Positions 12,660 through 22,627 of a stretch of 64,000 bases of DNA are shown here, piece after piece. This DNA is from Persicaria tinctoria. Taxonomy: Eukaryota; Streptophyta; Magnoliopsida; Caryophyllales; Polygonaceae. The notes under the pieces were generated by a model. The model did not search any database. It was not told the DNA's origin and saw only the letters and a program-made list of their open reading frames with translations. Location: the NCBI GenBank assembly GCA_037127255.1, contig JBANSL010000004.1, positions 73,554,627 to 73,618,626 on the forward strand, given 5' to 3'. Position 1 is the stretch's first letter; every line of letters begins with the position of its first letter. A program made the translations under genes and the position numbers.

Positions 12660-13335
12660 CTTTTAAAAAAATGTATGAAATAAAACGCTTTGAAAATATA
12701 TTATTCGAATCGAGTAGTTGAAGTGATATAGAGGAATTTAGAGGAATATTCGATTATCATTTACCTTTTATACATTTATTATTATTATTTTTTTAAAAAA
12801 AAAACTTTGTAGTTTTCACCTCATTGCTTGTTTTCATTATCGTTGGTTTTCTTGTTATGGTTTGTGTTGTTTTGCACTTTGATGCTCATGTGTGTTGTGT
12901 CTTAATTATTAAGTCTCATTTTTTTATAGACCTGGACAAACGAGGGTTGATCCGTTCAGCCCGTCTTGCCCGCCCACTATTACGAATGTGCATGGACAAA
13001 GGGTAAAGTCCAAGCAGGGCGCTATACCTGTTACGGGCCTACCCCGCTATATATATACACTAACAAACGAATTTATTAGAAAATATGTGTTGATTATGCT
13101 GAAAACTAACTTTATTAGAAAACATGTGTTGATATTATGATGGCAAATGAGATGCAATCGAAATTGTTGTGCGAAATTGAAAGATACCTCATCGAAATTC
13201 TGAAACGGACATTCGCTAGCGGAATTGGAGCTCACTAGATTAGAAAACTCGAGAATATCTGAATCAAGAAAAGCGGACAACAGTTAGGGGTGACAGGTAG
13301 ACATTTAACTAATAAATCTTAAACATTAGATATTT
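12660..13335. repeat. Unclassified dispersed repeat, copy 1
   Basis: The segment is strongly similar to 48926-49040 joined to 50500-50960: both carry ATGAAATAAAACGCTTTG, then CCTCATTGCTT with CATTATCGTTGG, CCCGTCTTGCCCGCCC, GGGCGCTATACC, and ATTGTTGTGCGAAATTGAAA. The two copies lie in the same orientation outside the transposon nest. No long reading frame or clear terminal repeats are visible, so the class is unknown. Confidence 0.65.
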
Positions 13336-13345
13336 AATCAATTAT

Positions 13346-13421
<76 letters not shown>

Positions 13422-13423
13422 TA
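13346..13423. repeat. (ATT)n followed by (TA)n microsatellite
   Basis: About twenty ATT units run into about ten TA units. A separate (CT)n tract lies at 13690-13711. Confidence 0.9.
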
Positions 13424-14628
13424 TGGGGTTTTTGCAAAACTAACCCAAATACCCAGTTGGGTTTGCACCCCCTATCCCCTATCCACATTAATTGCAAAAA
13501 CTTAACCCTAACCCCTTAAAAATTGCATCACAACCGGTTACAATAGAGGGAGATATCGGCTGCAGTTATGGAGAGGAGAGAGTGAGACGTGTGGATGGGG
13601 AGAGAATTGACAGGCTTTTTAAAAACCTGTCAACTCAACTGTTGCCGATGAGAGAGGGTTAATAAAGGGGGAGGCCTAGAGTTGTTATATCTCTCTCTCT
13701 CTCTCTCTCTCAGAAAATCGAAAACGGAAAGAAGAAGAGAAAGGAGTTCGGAGAAGAACAAGAGAAAGTCTGCAGAGGAGAAGAAGAAGCGGACATCAAA
13801 CATGCCACAGACACTGAATACAAGTGACAGACCTGGATATATTGGTTGTAGTTAGATGGGGAAAATGGGGGGAATTGGGGAACGACTATGTGGAATACGA
13901 ATGACCAGGAGTAGAGCAACTTAGATATGTTTAATCTTGAGATACCTTTGAACATTTAATGGATTTGTCGGCACTTTGATTTCTGTCATGTTTGTAGTAG
14001 TCAGACGTCATGTTTATAACTCTTCTTGTCATGTGAAATTTGAAACTAGCTCGACGTATATTCGGTTGAACCTTATAAAAGCTTACAAAGTTTGCTCTGA
14101 ATGCGGAGACGTTTGATATGTTTAGGGGTGACAAGCACGCGACATTTGGTGTGTATAGGGCGGAAATGGTTTGCAGCGTCATTATTGTCATGTGCATTGT
14201 AACTAGTGTCTTGTTAGATAACCTTATTGTCATGTGCATTGTGACTGTTGTCATTATATACAGGCTTTGTGTGGAGCGTTCTAAGGTTTTGCTTCCCAAT
14301 TCTGCAGGATATCCAACAAATGAGAACATGTCGACTAGCCGCTCTGTAAAAAGGATTCCTCATTTACAAACAACAGCGCGAGGTATGGTTTGCGTAGTGT
14401 TGATCAACGGAATTTCGTATTGTCGATACGCGACTGACATTTTCACCCCATTGTGTAGGCCATTTATGTTGTCCACGAGGACCACCATTACAAGAGTTGG
14501 ATCAACCAGTACGGGCGACCCCAGTTACTTGCCAACCTCTATGAGTGTCATTTATTGAAACTTTAATTACCATATGTTAAAATCTAGCATAATTACAACA
14601 ACATTCACAATAAGATTGTCCTCTAAAA
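13424..14628. other. Intergenic sequence left of the transposon nest
   Basis: No gene is supported. A short basic open stretch at about 13710-13855 follows the CT tract, and 14165-14265 has a near-duplicate ATTGTCATGTGCATTGT. It may contain decayed transposon sequence, but no family was recognised. Confidence 0.4.
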
Positions 14629-14712
14629 CTCTAAAAGTTGATTTTTTTTTTGATTAGGAAAGAATTCGGGAGAGCGAGCTCTACCCGACAGCATCCTTAT
14701 GGATGAGGTCTA

Positions 14713-16513
14713 AACACCCCATACTTAAACTTGCTTGTCCTCAAGCAATACTTTTTAATTGTCATTCAGGGGAAGAATTTAAACTCTCAACATCTTAAAT
14801 TCATTCTCATATAACCCTGCAATCAATTACCATCCTCGAAAAGGTACTAGTGTCACAGATCCATGCATGTGCAAATATATCAAAGCAACATCTACTCACA
14901 AAAGGAGGATTATGCACAAATAATTCATGTGTGACAAAGCATTAATAATCAAGAAGACTTTAATTTAAGCTCAAATAAGGAGTAGAATGGTAAAAGGTTA
15001 AAAGGTGGGCAATTTATGACAATGTGGTGCTAATGATACGGGGAAATGGAGTATTTCCAAACTGAATTTCATACCACATACTTTCTCCATTTGATTCATC
15101 ACCTTTCATAATGCGTTTATTCATAATAATGCTTTTACCTCTCTAACCTTAGCACTGCCTTCTCGCGAGTCGCAAACATGGGTGTCATGAATGGCCCCGG
15201 ATACTTAGTGCTTTGGACTCCTCACAATGTGTCACATCTCTCCAAACTATTATCTCAGAGAGCAAGGTCAATCTACCTTTATCTCCTGAGGTGATTGGAT
15301 TTTCTTTCGCTTATTAAATTTTCCATATATTCAAACAATTTCCTTGCCAAACTCCAATAATGATAATGATCACAACACAAACACCATATGATAATCTCCA
15401 TAATATAACATCATTCTCAACATAATCCCCGGATAAGGTAAAGAATGGGCAATATATTTAGAACATGTGGAGCAATATTTGAAATAAGGCATATATATGG
15501 CTTTTGTGATGCATAAGCATAGGTAAGGCTAGGAATATAAACAATGAGCATTATATGGAAATATAAAGTCCTCCATCGTCTTATCATGCAACATGTCAAA
15601 AACAACTTCAAGTTTTACCTCCTTTTATGGTTTTCAAGAAAATAGTGCACTTCATTGTGACTTCCCTTTACTAGGCAATTTCATGCTATATCTCTAATGA
15701 ATCCAATTTTGCATCGTCGAGTTCAATATTACACTTCCATGACATTATTCAAAATTTTCAATGGGGGTCATTTTTCTCAAATTTTTGAAAATCATGCATA
15801 TAAGCACATAAATCAATAATGCATTCCAAAATAACCATGTAGCAATTCAAAGAAATAATGCTCCAATAATGTCAAATATGATCAAATATGCACAAAGTAA
15901 GCCCTTCCCCCACCCCATACTTAAATATTACAGTGTCCTCACTGTATAAAATCAAATAAAACAAGAGTAAAGGAAGGAACTCACAGGATAATGCATCGAG
16001 GAAGGTGAAACTGGGCATGTCGAGTAGGGATTCTCGTCGATGTCGAGTACAGTCTACTCGATATCGAGTAGCTTTTCAGCGTCTGGTGGTTTTCTGAAGT
16101 CGAGGAGTGTTTGATGGCTTGTCGATGTCGAGTACGTCTACTCGATCTCGAGTAGCTTTGTCTGGGCTGCTCCTCCTTGTCGTCGTCGACTTGGCCTTCG
16201 TCGATTCTGACTGGTTTTCAAGGACTTCTTCCTTCCACCTTTCGCGATCCTTATATGCTTGCCGACCAAAAAGTATTAGATTCCACAAAAACAAGACTAT
16301 CCATATGAAGTACTTAAAAAGACATAAAACCAAAAAACAAAAAAAAAAAACAAAGAGTCCCAAAAATTCATAAAGTTTATATACATGCTATAGATTTTAG
16401 AGTCGCTAGGCCGACTTCTCCGTTTGCGCTCAAGGATCATTATTGTGGGGCCCGCTCATGCTTGGCTCTTCTCCTGGATCGTCTAGGTCCTGATGGTAGT
16501 ACGCAAGCTCAGC
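14713..16513 (-). other. 3' noncoding internal region of element A
   Basis: Left of the last reading frame this 1.8-kb region is laid out like that of B (24692-26169). It carries a polypurine-tract-like AAGTATGGGG on the minus strand beside 14713, a hairpin TTGCTTG-TCCT-CAAGCAA at 14731-14748, the shared motif ATGGGTGTCATGAATGG around 15172-15200, and a second hairpin TACAGTG-TCCT-CACTGTA at 15929-15946 with another AAGTATGGGG next to it. TCGA-type palindromes appear at 16018-16160. No protein is supported. Confidence 0.65.
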
Positions 16514-17986
16514 TCACAGGTGGTTGCTTGCATCATCTCCCTTCTCTTTCTTCTTCTTCTTTGTAGCCCTCGGTTTCTGCAGGTTCTCTCGCCACGGTGT
16601 TTTATTTCCTCTTAAATCCTTAAAAAAATTATTTATGGACTGAGGGGGAGTAGAATTCATACCTGAACTTACCCGTTCTGACCCAAAACAGAAATCTCTG
16701 GGCTCGGGTCTACTCGATGTCGAGTACTGCTGGTCGAGATCGAGTACAGGGACCCCATACTTAGGCTCCTGGCAAGTTTCTGGCTCAGTGGAGGTGGTCG
16801 ACATCGACGAAGGCTTGTCGAGGTCGAGAAGGATGCTTGTCGAGATCGAGGAGGGCTTGTCGATCTCGAGTACAATTCTGGCGCTTTCCTCCGCTGTTTG
16901 CTTGGTCCCGTGGTTGCTGATGCTTTTCACCTCCAACCATGAAATTTCCTCCTTGGTAGGGCCAAAAGAGAAATCCAAAACTTCATCGCCTATGGTGAAG
17001 GTGAGCGAGCGATTCTTGACACTAATTCGGGCATCTACAGTAGCTAAGAATGGTCTACCAAGAATAATAGGGCTAGTAGGATCTTCAGCACAATCAATAA
17101 TAAGGAAATCTGCTGGAACAAAGAATTTACCAACCTGGACAGGGACGTTCTCAACTATACCTGTAGGGATGACCACTGTATTGTTCGCCATGTATAATTT
17201 AGCATCCACAGGTTGTATGCATCCTATCTTGACCTTCCGCCAGATTGATAAAGGCATGATGCTCACACTTGCTCCTAAATCGCATAGAGAATCATATTTA
17301 TATTGTCCAAAACCCACAGTAACAGAAAACTTACCAGGGTCAGGCTTCTTTTCAGGGAAGTGGAGTACTTTGCATTCGCCTGCGATCTTTGAGATGGATC
17401 GCTTCTTGCTCAGGATTTCCTTCAGAAACTTGACATATCCAAGCATCTCTTGCAGGGCTTCTGTAAAGGGAATAGAAACATTCAATTCTTGCAGCATATT
17501 AACAAATCTGGTAAACCTACCTGCAGTGGGATCTTTTTGTGTTTTTGAAGGGAAAGGCAGTGGCTTTCTCTGCTTCGGAGCCCGATCAGTTGTCGGAGAT
17601 GCTGCAGAGTCGTCGACCTCAGCTTGCTGCTTCTCGATCTCGACCACGGGCTTGTCGATCTCGACCAGGGGCTTGTCGACATCGAGTTGGGTTGTCGACC
17701 TCGGGTTGCTGGTCTGCGCAGCGGAATCCAAGCTCAGCTTCTGGTCTTGGTCGAGTAGAGGCTTGTCGACATCGAGTACGGGCTCCTCGAGATCGACCAG
17801 GTGCTGCTCTGTCTCGAGTTGCTGCTCTGCATTGTTTTGCTGTTTTCCGACCTCTGGCTCGTGTAGTTGATGCCCACTCCTGAGTTTGATAGTTGCGACA
17901 TGTCCGGTTTTCCCCTTAGGATTTGGTTCTGTTTGCCCAGGGAGCTTGCAGGACGGCCGTGGGATCTGCGCAGCGATTTGACCCAT
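16514..17986 (-). CDS. Element A gag C-terminus and aspartic protease
   Basis: The 490-residue frame matches the second half of the element B polyprotein. The protease active site is CDLGASVSIMP with Asp at residue 236 (DLGA instead of the common DSGA, as is usual in Athila elements), followed by the flap and ILGRPFLATVDARI. Residues about 50-120 and 385-440 hold repeats of the type LVDLEEP/LDVDKPL, which are translated TCGA palindromes. The frame is offset from the gag frame at 18094-19317. Compared with B, one base is missing near 18232, so the two were a single polyprotein. It ends with a lysine-rich tail. No RT follows. Confidence 0.8.
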   Translation of the reverse strand: MGQIAAQIPRPSCKLPGQTEPNPKGKTGHVATIKLRSGHQLHEPEVGKQQNNAEQQLETEQHLVDLEEPVLDVDKPLLDQDQKLSLDSAAQTSNPRSTTQLDVDKPLVEIDKPVVEIEKQQAEVDDSAASPTTDRAPKQRKPLPFPSKTQKDPTAGRFTRFVNMLQELNVSIPFTEALQEMLGYVKFLKEILSKKRSISKIAGECKVLHFPEKKPDPGKFSVTVGFGQYKYDSLCDLGASVSIMPLSIWRKVKIGCIQPVDAKLYMANNTVVIPTGIVENVPVQVGKFFVPADFLIIDCAEDPTSPIILGRPFLATVDARISVKNRSLTFTIGDEVLDFSFGPTKEEISWLEVKSISNHGTKQTAEESARIVLEIDKPSSISTSILLDLDKPSSMSTTSTEPETCQEPKYGVPVLDLDQQYSTSSRPEPRDFCFGSERVSSGMNSTPPQSINNFFKDLRGNKTPWRENLQKPRATKKKKKEKGDDASNHL

Positions 17987-18093
17987 CTGGGTCTCTATTC
18001 CTCTTTTCCAGATGTCTAGTTCCCCAAATTTGGTGGTGATGCTCTGGAACTGGTTGTTGATGGTGCCCTAATTTCGTCGCATTTCCTCAAGGA

Positions 18094-19317
18094 TCAATTG
18101 CAGATCATCCTTCTTTTGATCCCTTTCTGGATGTCCTGGAGCTCTGTAGGGTGGGGGATTCCTAGGGGGACCTTGGTTCCATTGTGGTTGATAGAACCTT
18201 TGATCTCCCATATAGCGATTGGGACCCCAGCGTAGGCTTCCTCCTCATGTGTCTCCGCCATTCTGACTTGCTCTGCGTGTGGGCACTCAGTAGTGGTGTG
18301 CCTCTGTGATCCGCATTCGATGCAAGGCTGATTGACAAACAGATATTTGACCTGCTTGAGGAGCTTGCGATTTTGGTCTCTGTAGAACTGCTCCCTGACA
18401 TCTGGGTCGATCTCCTTTACTGGCTCGTAGAGTGGCATAGATGGTGCTGGCCTGGCGTAGGAGTTCTCCTCATAGTTTGTAGGAGCCCCATACTTGTTGT
18501 CATAATTGGTGAGCTTGTCTAGCACACCCCATGCGTCAATTGGTGGCATCGTCAGGTACTCATAACGAGTGTACTGATTGATCCTGTCTTTGGTGATCTG
18601 GTCAAGAGAGTTGAAGAAGATCTCCTGAATGACATAGGGAGGTTGTCCATGAGTAGGGCAAGATCGCAGCAGCTCTTTGTAGCGTTCCCATGCTTTTGCC
18701 AGCGGTTCCCCGAGCTTTTGCTTGAAAGCAGTGATCTTTTGGCGGAGGAATGCTGTCTTGGCAGGAGGGAAGAATTTGTTGAGAAACTCCTGCTCTACTT
18801 GTTCCCATGTGGTGAGAGATCTCGGCTTCAGCCCTTCAAGCCACTTCAGTGCAGGTCCAGCCAGCGACCAGCGGAAAGCTTTCATCTTGACATATTCCAG
18901 AGTTGTACCTTCAGCAAGAGTACGACACATGTCATGAAAATTGGTAATATGTTCAAGAGGACACTCATTAAATTTGCCATGAAAAGCATTATTTTTAAGC
19001 TCTATAAGAAATTGAGTGCGAATTTCAAAAGAGTTTTCAGGGATTAGAATCGCCGATTCAGGCACAACGAGAGTTGGATGCATATAATCCTCTGCAGTAG
19101 TTGGATATTGGGCAAGCTCAGCTTCCGCTTGTTCCCTTGCTGCTTTCTCAGCGGCGATAGCAGCATCTTTAGTGGCTAGTTCCCTGGTAAGCCTCTGTAT
19201 CAGCTGCTCCTGTGTTTCAGCGGCTGCCATGGCTCTTTGTAGTCTAGCTCGGATGTGTAGGAGGCGCTCTGGTTCATCTAAGCCGTCAAACTCAGGTTGT
19301 TGACCAGAACGGTGCAT
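18094..19317 (-). CDS. Element A Gag capsid and nucleocapsid
   Basis: The 407-residue frame begins MHRSGQQPEF, close to the start of the B polyprotein. It has a coiled-coil-like N-terminus (about residues 20-70), a retrotransposon gag core (about 130-240, with WSLAGPALKWLEGLK and ERYKELLRSCPTHGQ) and one CCHC zinc knuckle, CIECGSQRHTTTEC, that would bind the element RNA. The reading frame shifts near 18232, one base shorter than B, after which the last roughly 45 residues are out-of-frame. In a working element Gag would form the virus-like particle. Confidence 0.85.
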   Translation of the reverse strand: MHRSGQQPEFDGLDEPERLLHIRARLQRAMAAAETQEQLIQRLTRELATKDAAIAAEKAAREQAEAELAQYPTTAEDYMHPTLVVPESAILIPENSFEIRTQFLIELKNNAFHGKFNECPLEHITNFHDMCRTLAEGTTLEYVKMKAFRWSLAGPALKWLEGLKPRSLTTWEQVEQEFLNKFFPPAKTAFLRQKITAFKQKLGEPLAKAWERYKELLRSCPTHGQPPYVIQEIFFNSLDQITKDRINQYTRYEYLTMPPIDAWGVLDKLTNYDNKYGAPTNYEENSYARPAPSMPLYEPVKEIDPDVREQFYRDQNRKLLKQVKYLFVNQPCIECGSQRHTTTECPHAEQVRMAETHEEEAYAGVPIAIWEIKGSINHNGTKVPLGIPHPTELQDIQKGIKRRMICN

Positions 19318-19379
19318 ACACCTGTAAAGTAACTCAAAGTAGACGTGAGATTTAACTACCTAAGGCGCGAATGATAGCT

Positions 19380-19397
19380 TCCCCGGCAACGGCGCCA
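19380..19397 (-). promoter_or_regulatory. Primer binding site, tRNA-Asp (element A)
   Basis: The plus strand carries TCCCCGGCAACGGCGCCA, the 3' end of tRNA-Asp, three bases from the LTR. This is the primer used by Athila-type elements. Confidence 0.9.
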
Positions 19398-19400
19398 ATT

Positions 19401-21463
19401 TGTTGTAGGAGGAAATCGAGTATGAAATATAATAAAATAATTCAAACCAGATTCTGCCCATGCAAATAATTACAAGACCTCCTCCTAATGTAGCAGCGGG
19501 AAGTCATGATCGATCCTCGAGGAAGCGTGTCAGCGGATCCTAGGTAGCGGAGAAATCTCAAAAAAGTCAACCACGGGTGTCCTCGATCTCGAGTACAGCA
19601 ACTCGACAGAAGATCGGACAGTCGAACAGGGCAGAAGCTCTCGGCAAAGGGTGGTCGATCTCGACAAGGCCCTACTCGATATCGAGTAGCCTTCGTCTGG
19701 GTCTAGTAGGTCTTAGTCGAGTTCCTGCACAAGTAAGCTACGACGACTCTGGGTCGAAGATCAGTAGTCGAGGTCGACTAGGGTTTGGTCGAGATCGACG
19801 AGGGCAGGGAGTAAAAATGAAATAAAAGAAAGTAAAAACAATTGCTTTGGGGTTTCGACTAAACTTAATGTAAAAGACTTCCAAGATTGGGGTTTGCAAC
19901 AACGATAACCAAACATGCATAAGGCAGGACCAAACAGATAATCATGTGAATCACATTAAAGGACTAAGCTTTCGCCTTTTCCAACAATTAGACAACTCTT
20001 TCAAGAAACCCTAATTGTCTCTATTGATTTTATGTTTATAATCCAAGTTGTTAGCATGGATCTCCATTAGACGGGCAATAAACACATCAACAAGTAGGAA
20101 AATGCTCAAATCATGATAAAGGTCAGATCTTTTAACTCAATTATGCATGGCTATCGTCGGGCTCGCCCCAACCCTAGAAGTGGGTGGACTACTCGCGCTT
20201 CATCGCAAACTCAGACATCATCGATTGAAAGAAAACAACTTGCATTAAACTATATTCCAAGACTTTACAATCCCGGCGATCCAACTCTCGTCGAATGCCA
20301 AAACCCTAAAACCTTCGAACCCCTAAAACTGTCTATGTGGAACTACTTGTCTCTCTCTGAAATTCAATGAATAAAACTGGGCCCCATGGGCTTTATTTAT
20401 AGGCTTCTAATCCTTGCTACCCAAGGATAGAATATCTATATCTAAAACTTTAACGATAAATAAAAGACATAAAAGAATTAAATCTAAAATAGGAAATATA
20501 TCTAAAGTGTCTTCAATGGATAGAACTCTCTTCTTCATGGTAGATCTTGATAGATTAGGATAGAATCGGCAATCTTCGAGCCCAAGCAAAGCCAAGTCGA
20601 GTAGGATTCGTCAAAACCAAGTAACGCGGCTCTGGAGGTCTACTCGATCTCGACCAGGGTCTTGTCGATCTCGAGTAGGGTTGACTGGCTCGGCTTCGTC
20701 GTCTCGGCTAGCTGGCGCTCGACAGACTCGGACTTGGTTCACGGTGCTCGTCGATGTCGATAAGGGCTTGTCGAGGTCGAGTAGACCGACTATGTCGACT
20801 GGGTCTTCTCGGGTGGCTCTACTCGACAGGCTCGGATCTGGACTCGGGGCTCGTCGATGTCGACAAGGGCTCATCGAGGTCGACTAGGGTGTGGTCTTCT
20901 CTGGTCGAGCAGCTTCTCCTCGGCAAGGACTCGGACAGGCGCTGTGGGGCTCGTCGATCTCGACTAGAAGCTTGTCGAGATCGAGTAGGATGGTCCTCGG
21001 CGTCCTTGTCCTCGACTTCTCGATCAGTTCTCTCCTCGACTCCGGGTGTGGCGCTGGGCTTCGTCGATCTCGACTAGGTCTTATCGAGATCGAGTTGGGT
21101 CCGAAAGTCGGGTTGGTCTGGCTCAGCTCTCTCGACCAGGCTTGCTCGGCTATGCTTCGTCGAGATCGAGTAGGGTTTACTCGGGATCGAGTAACCTTGG
21201 CTCTTAACTCGATTCGACTGATTCCGCTGCTTCTTTGACTTTTGGACTTCTGTAGCGGTTTTCTGAGCTTTTCCGACCTTCCTTAGAATTGCTGTAAAAC
21301 GCCCCGAATTCTGCGAATTAAACAGAAACTGGTGTAGATTCCATAATTTGGCAAATAAACATAAACTACATAGATTCTGTACTATCTTAACCCGAATGAA
21401 TGAAATGCATGCAGAAATCGATATAAACGTTACAGTAAAACATGTCGGATTAGGCTTACAACA
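19401..21463 (-). repeat. Element A 5' LTR (the only LTR)
   Basis: The LTR is 2063 bp, starts TGTTGTAGGAGG and ends CTTACAACA in plus-strand order, and is similar to the 2.06-2.10-kb LTRs of B. TCGA palindromes are dense at 19575-19805 and 20590-21200. A good hairpin is at 20954-20984: 11-bp stem TCGATCTCGAC, 9-base loop. A TATA box lies at 20393-20402 on the minus strand. Confidence 0.85.
20393..20402 (-). promoter_or_regulatory. LTR TATA box (element A)
   Basis: CTATAAATAAAGCCCATGGG on the minus strand is shared with both B LTRs (23629-23638, 30810-30820) and is the likely core promoter. Confidence 0.55.
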
Positions 21464-21468
21464 GTCTA

Positions 21469-22335
21469 AAAGACCAAGATTGTTGTGAATATCAACTCCC
21501 CGGGCAGAGTGGCAAAGGTGTACAACCTTATCCGCCACTCTATTGCCCAAACGGGGAATATGAAAGAAAGACACTTCTTTCAAAGTTGATAAAAGGTTTT
21601 TAACATCTGACATAATCAGTTTGATCTCCCAAGGACATTTCGATGTTTCAAGTAAGTGATTAATAATTATACTAGAATCTCCTTCGATGTGGATTTTTTC
21701 GATATTGAATTGGATAGCATTTTGGATTCCCAGTTTTAGGGCGAGGGCTTCCGCTTTTAAGGGGCTTTGTTTCCCCAGTTTACTATAGCATATGCTAATT
21801 GGTCTGCCGTCCCAGTCCCTGATAACGGCACCTGCCGAGCTTACAGAGTTTGTAAGCGTGGAGCCATCGAAATTTAGTTTGAAAGTGTCCATTGGTGGTT
21901 TACCCCATTTAGTCTTTACGACCTTATTTTTGTCCTTTGGGGGGTTTGTTTTTTGTGTATGTGAGGGGGAGACCTCATTTAGACACTCATCAATCTGAGA
22001 TGTTCTACTCCAATTGTCCATATGAGTTCGAACAATGTGAACTAGAGTGTCTTTAGGCGGGAAGGGAACTTGTTGAAAAACAAGTTGATTCCGAGAGTAC
22101 CACACAGACCACCAAACAAAAGCAAGCTCCGCCTTGGCAGCGGGGGTGAGGTTGTTCCTAATGACCGAAAAGATAGGTCGTATGTCTCACGAGAGATTAA
22201 TCATATTGGATATTGTTGATTTTGTGAGAGGAGGGAAATTTAGAAGGGAACGCATATACCCACATTCAAACAACAAGTGAACCTCATCCTCGGCCACACG
22301 ATTGCACACACTGCATGTGGGAGGTACAGGAGTCC
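21469..22335 (-). pseudogene. LINE ORF2 RNase H domain
   Basis: The frame reads KLNFDGS, then AGAVIRDWDG, KAEALAL, EGDSS and NRVADKVVHLC. These are the Asp, Glu, Asp and Asp active-site positions of plant LINE RNase H. A stop at about 22170 (TCG TGA GAC) separates it from the zinc-binding part. The domain is cut by element A after NNLGLLD; the last residues of the frame and the poly(A) tail continue at 14652-14707. The target duplication keeps TTAGAC on both sides. Confidence 0.85.
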
Positions 22336-22337
22336 CC

Positions 22338-22499
22338 CGCTAGGCTAACCTGGAAGCAGTTGGGAGACCATTCTGGCAAAGTTTCCAAAGAAAGTTTTTG
22401 ATCTTCGGCGGGACATCCAATTTCCATATCCAGACATTGTCGTCTAAGTGTAGCGATGATTGGGCTGTAATCAATTTGTATGCACTTGAAGTGGTGAAC
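22338..22499 (-). pseudogene. LINE ORF2 zinc-binding (zf-RVT) region, 3' part
   Basis: WFTTSSAYKL, WIWKLDVPPKIKNFLWKL and LPTASRL match the zf-RVT domain that follows RT in plant LINEs. It joins in frame to 42143-42352 once element C and one CAACC copy are removed. A stop follows at 22338. Confidence 0.85.
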
Positions 22500-22504
22500 C
22501 AACC

Positions 22505-22627
22505 TGACGGAGGGGAAACATGTCGTTGATTCCGCCAAAGAAAACTCAAACCTATAGCAAGTATAGCAATAAGCAAGAGGTCGATCCACAGGGAAAATTA
22601 TAACTCTAGTGTAATTCAGGTGTCAAT
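22505..22627 (-). repeat. Element C left LTR, first part (interrupted by B)
   Basis: These 123 bp match the start of the intact C LTR at 40916. The LTR resumes at 31920 after element B. Confidence 0.95.

Larger units (their letters stand above)
14713..21463 (-). mobile_element. Element A: Athila-like Ty3 gag/protease retrotransposon with a single LTR
   Basis: The element has one LTR (19401-21463, its 5' LTR), a tRNA-Asp primer site, gag, a gag/protease frame and a 1.8-kb 3' noncoding part. It is flanked by the 5-bp duplication GTCTA (14708-14712 and 21464-21468), and the LINE reads through when one copy is removed. On the left the duplication abuts the internal sequence AACACCCCATACTTAAAC directly, exactly where element B has its internal/LTR junction. 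So the 3' LTR is missing and nothing else. There is no RT, RNase H or integrase core, so the element is non-autonomous. It is the same family as B. Confidence 0.85.

Noticed and set aside
13700..13860. Short basic open stretch after the CT tract as a gene exon
   Set aside because: About 50 codons, Lys/Arg/Glu low complexity, no splice partner found.
16788..17870. 360-codon plus-strand frame opposite the element A protease gene
   Set aside because: It is the complement of a recognised protease/gag region and is kept open by TCGA palindromes; no domain of its own.
14713..21463. Element A explained as an ordinary element whose second LTR was deleted
   Set aside because: The junction falls exactly at the internal/LTR boundary and abuts an exact target duplication, which a random deletion would not produce.
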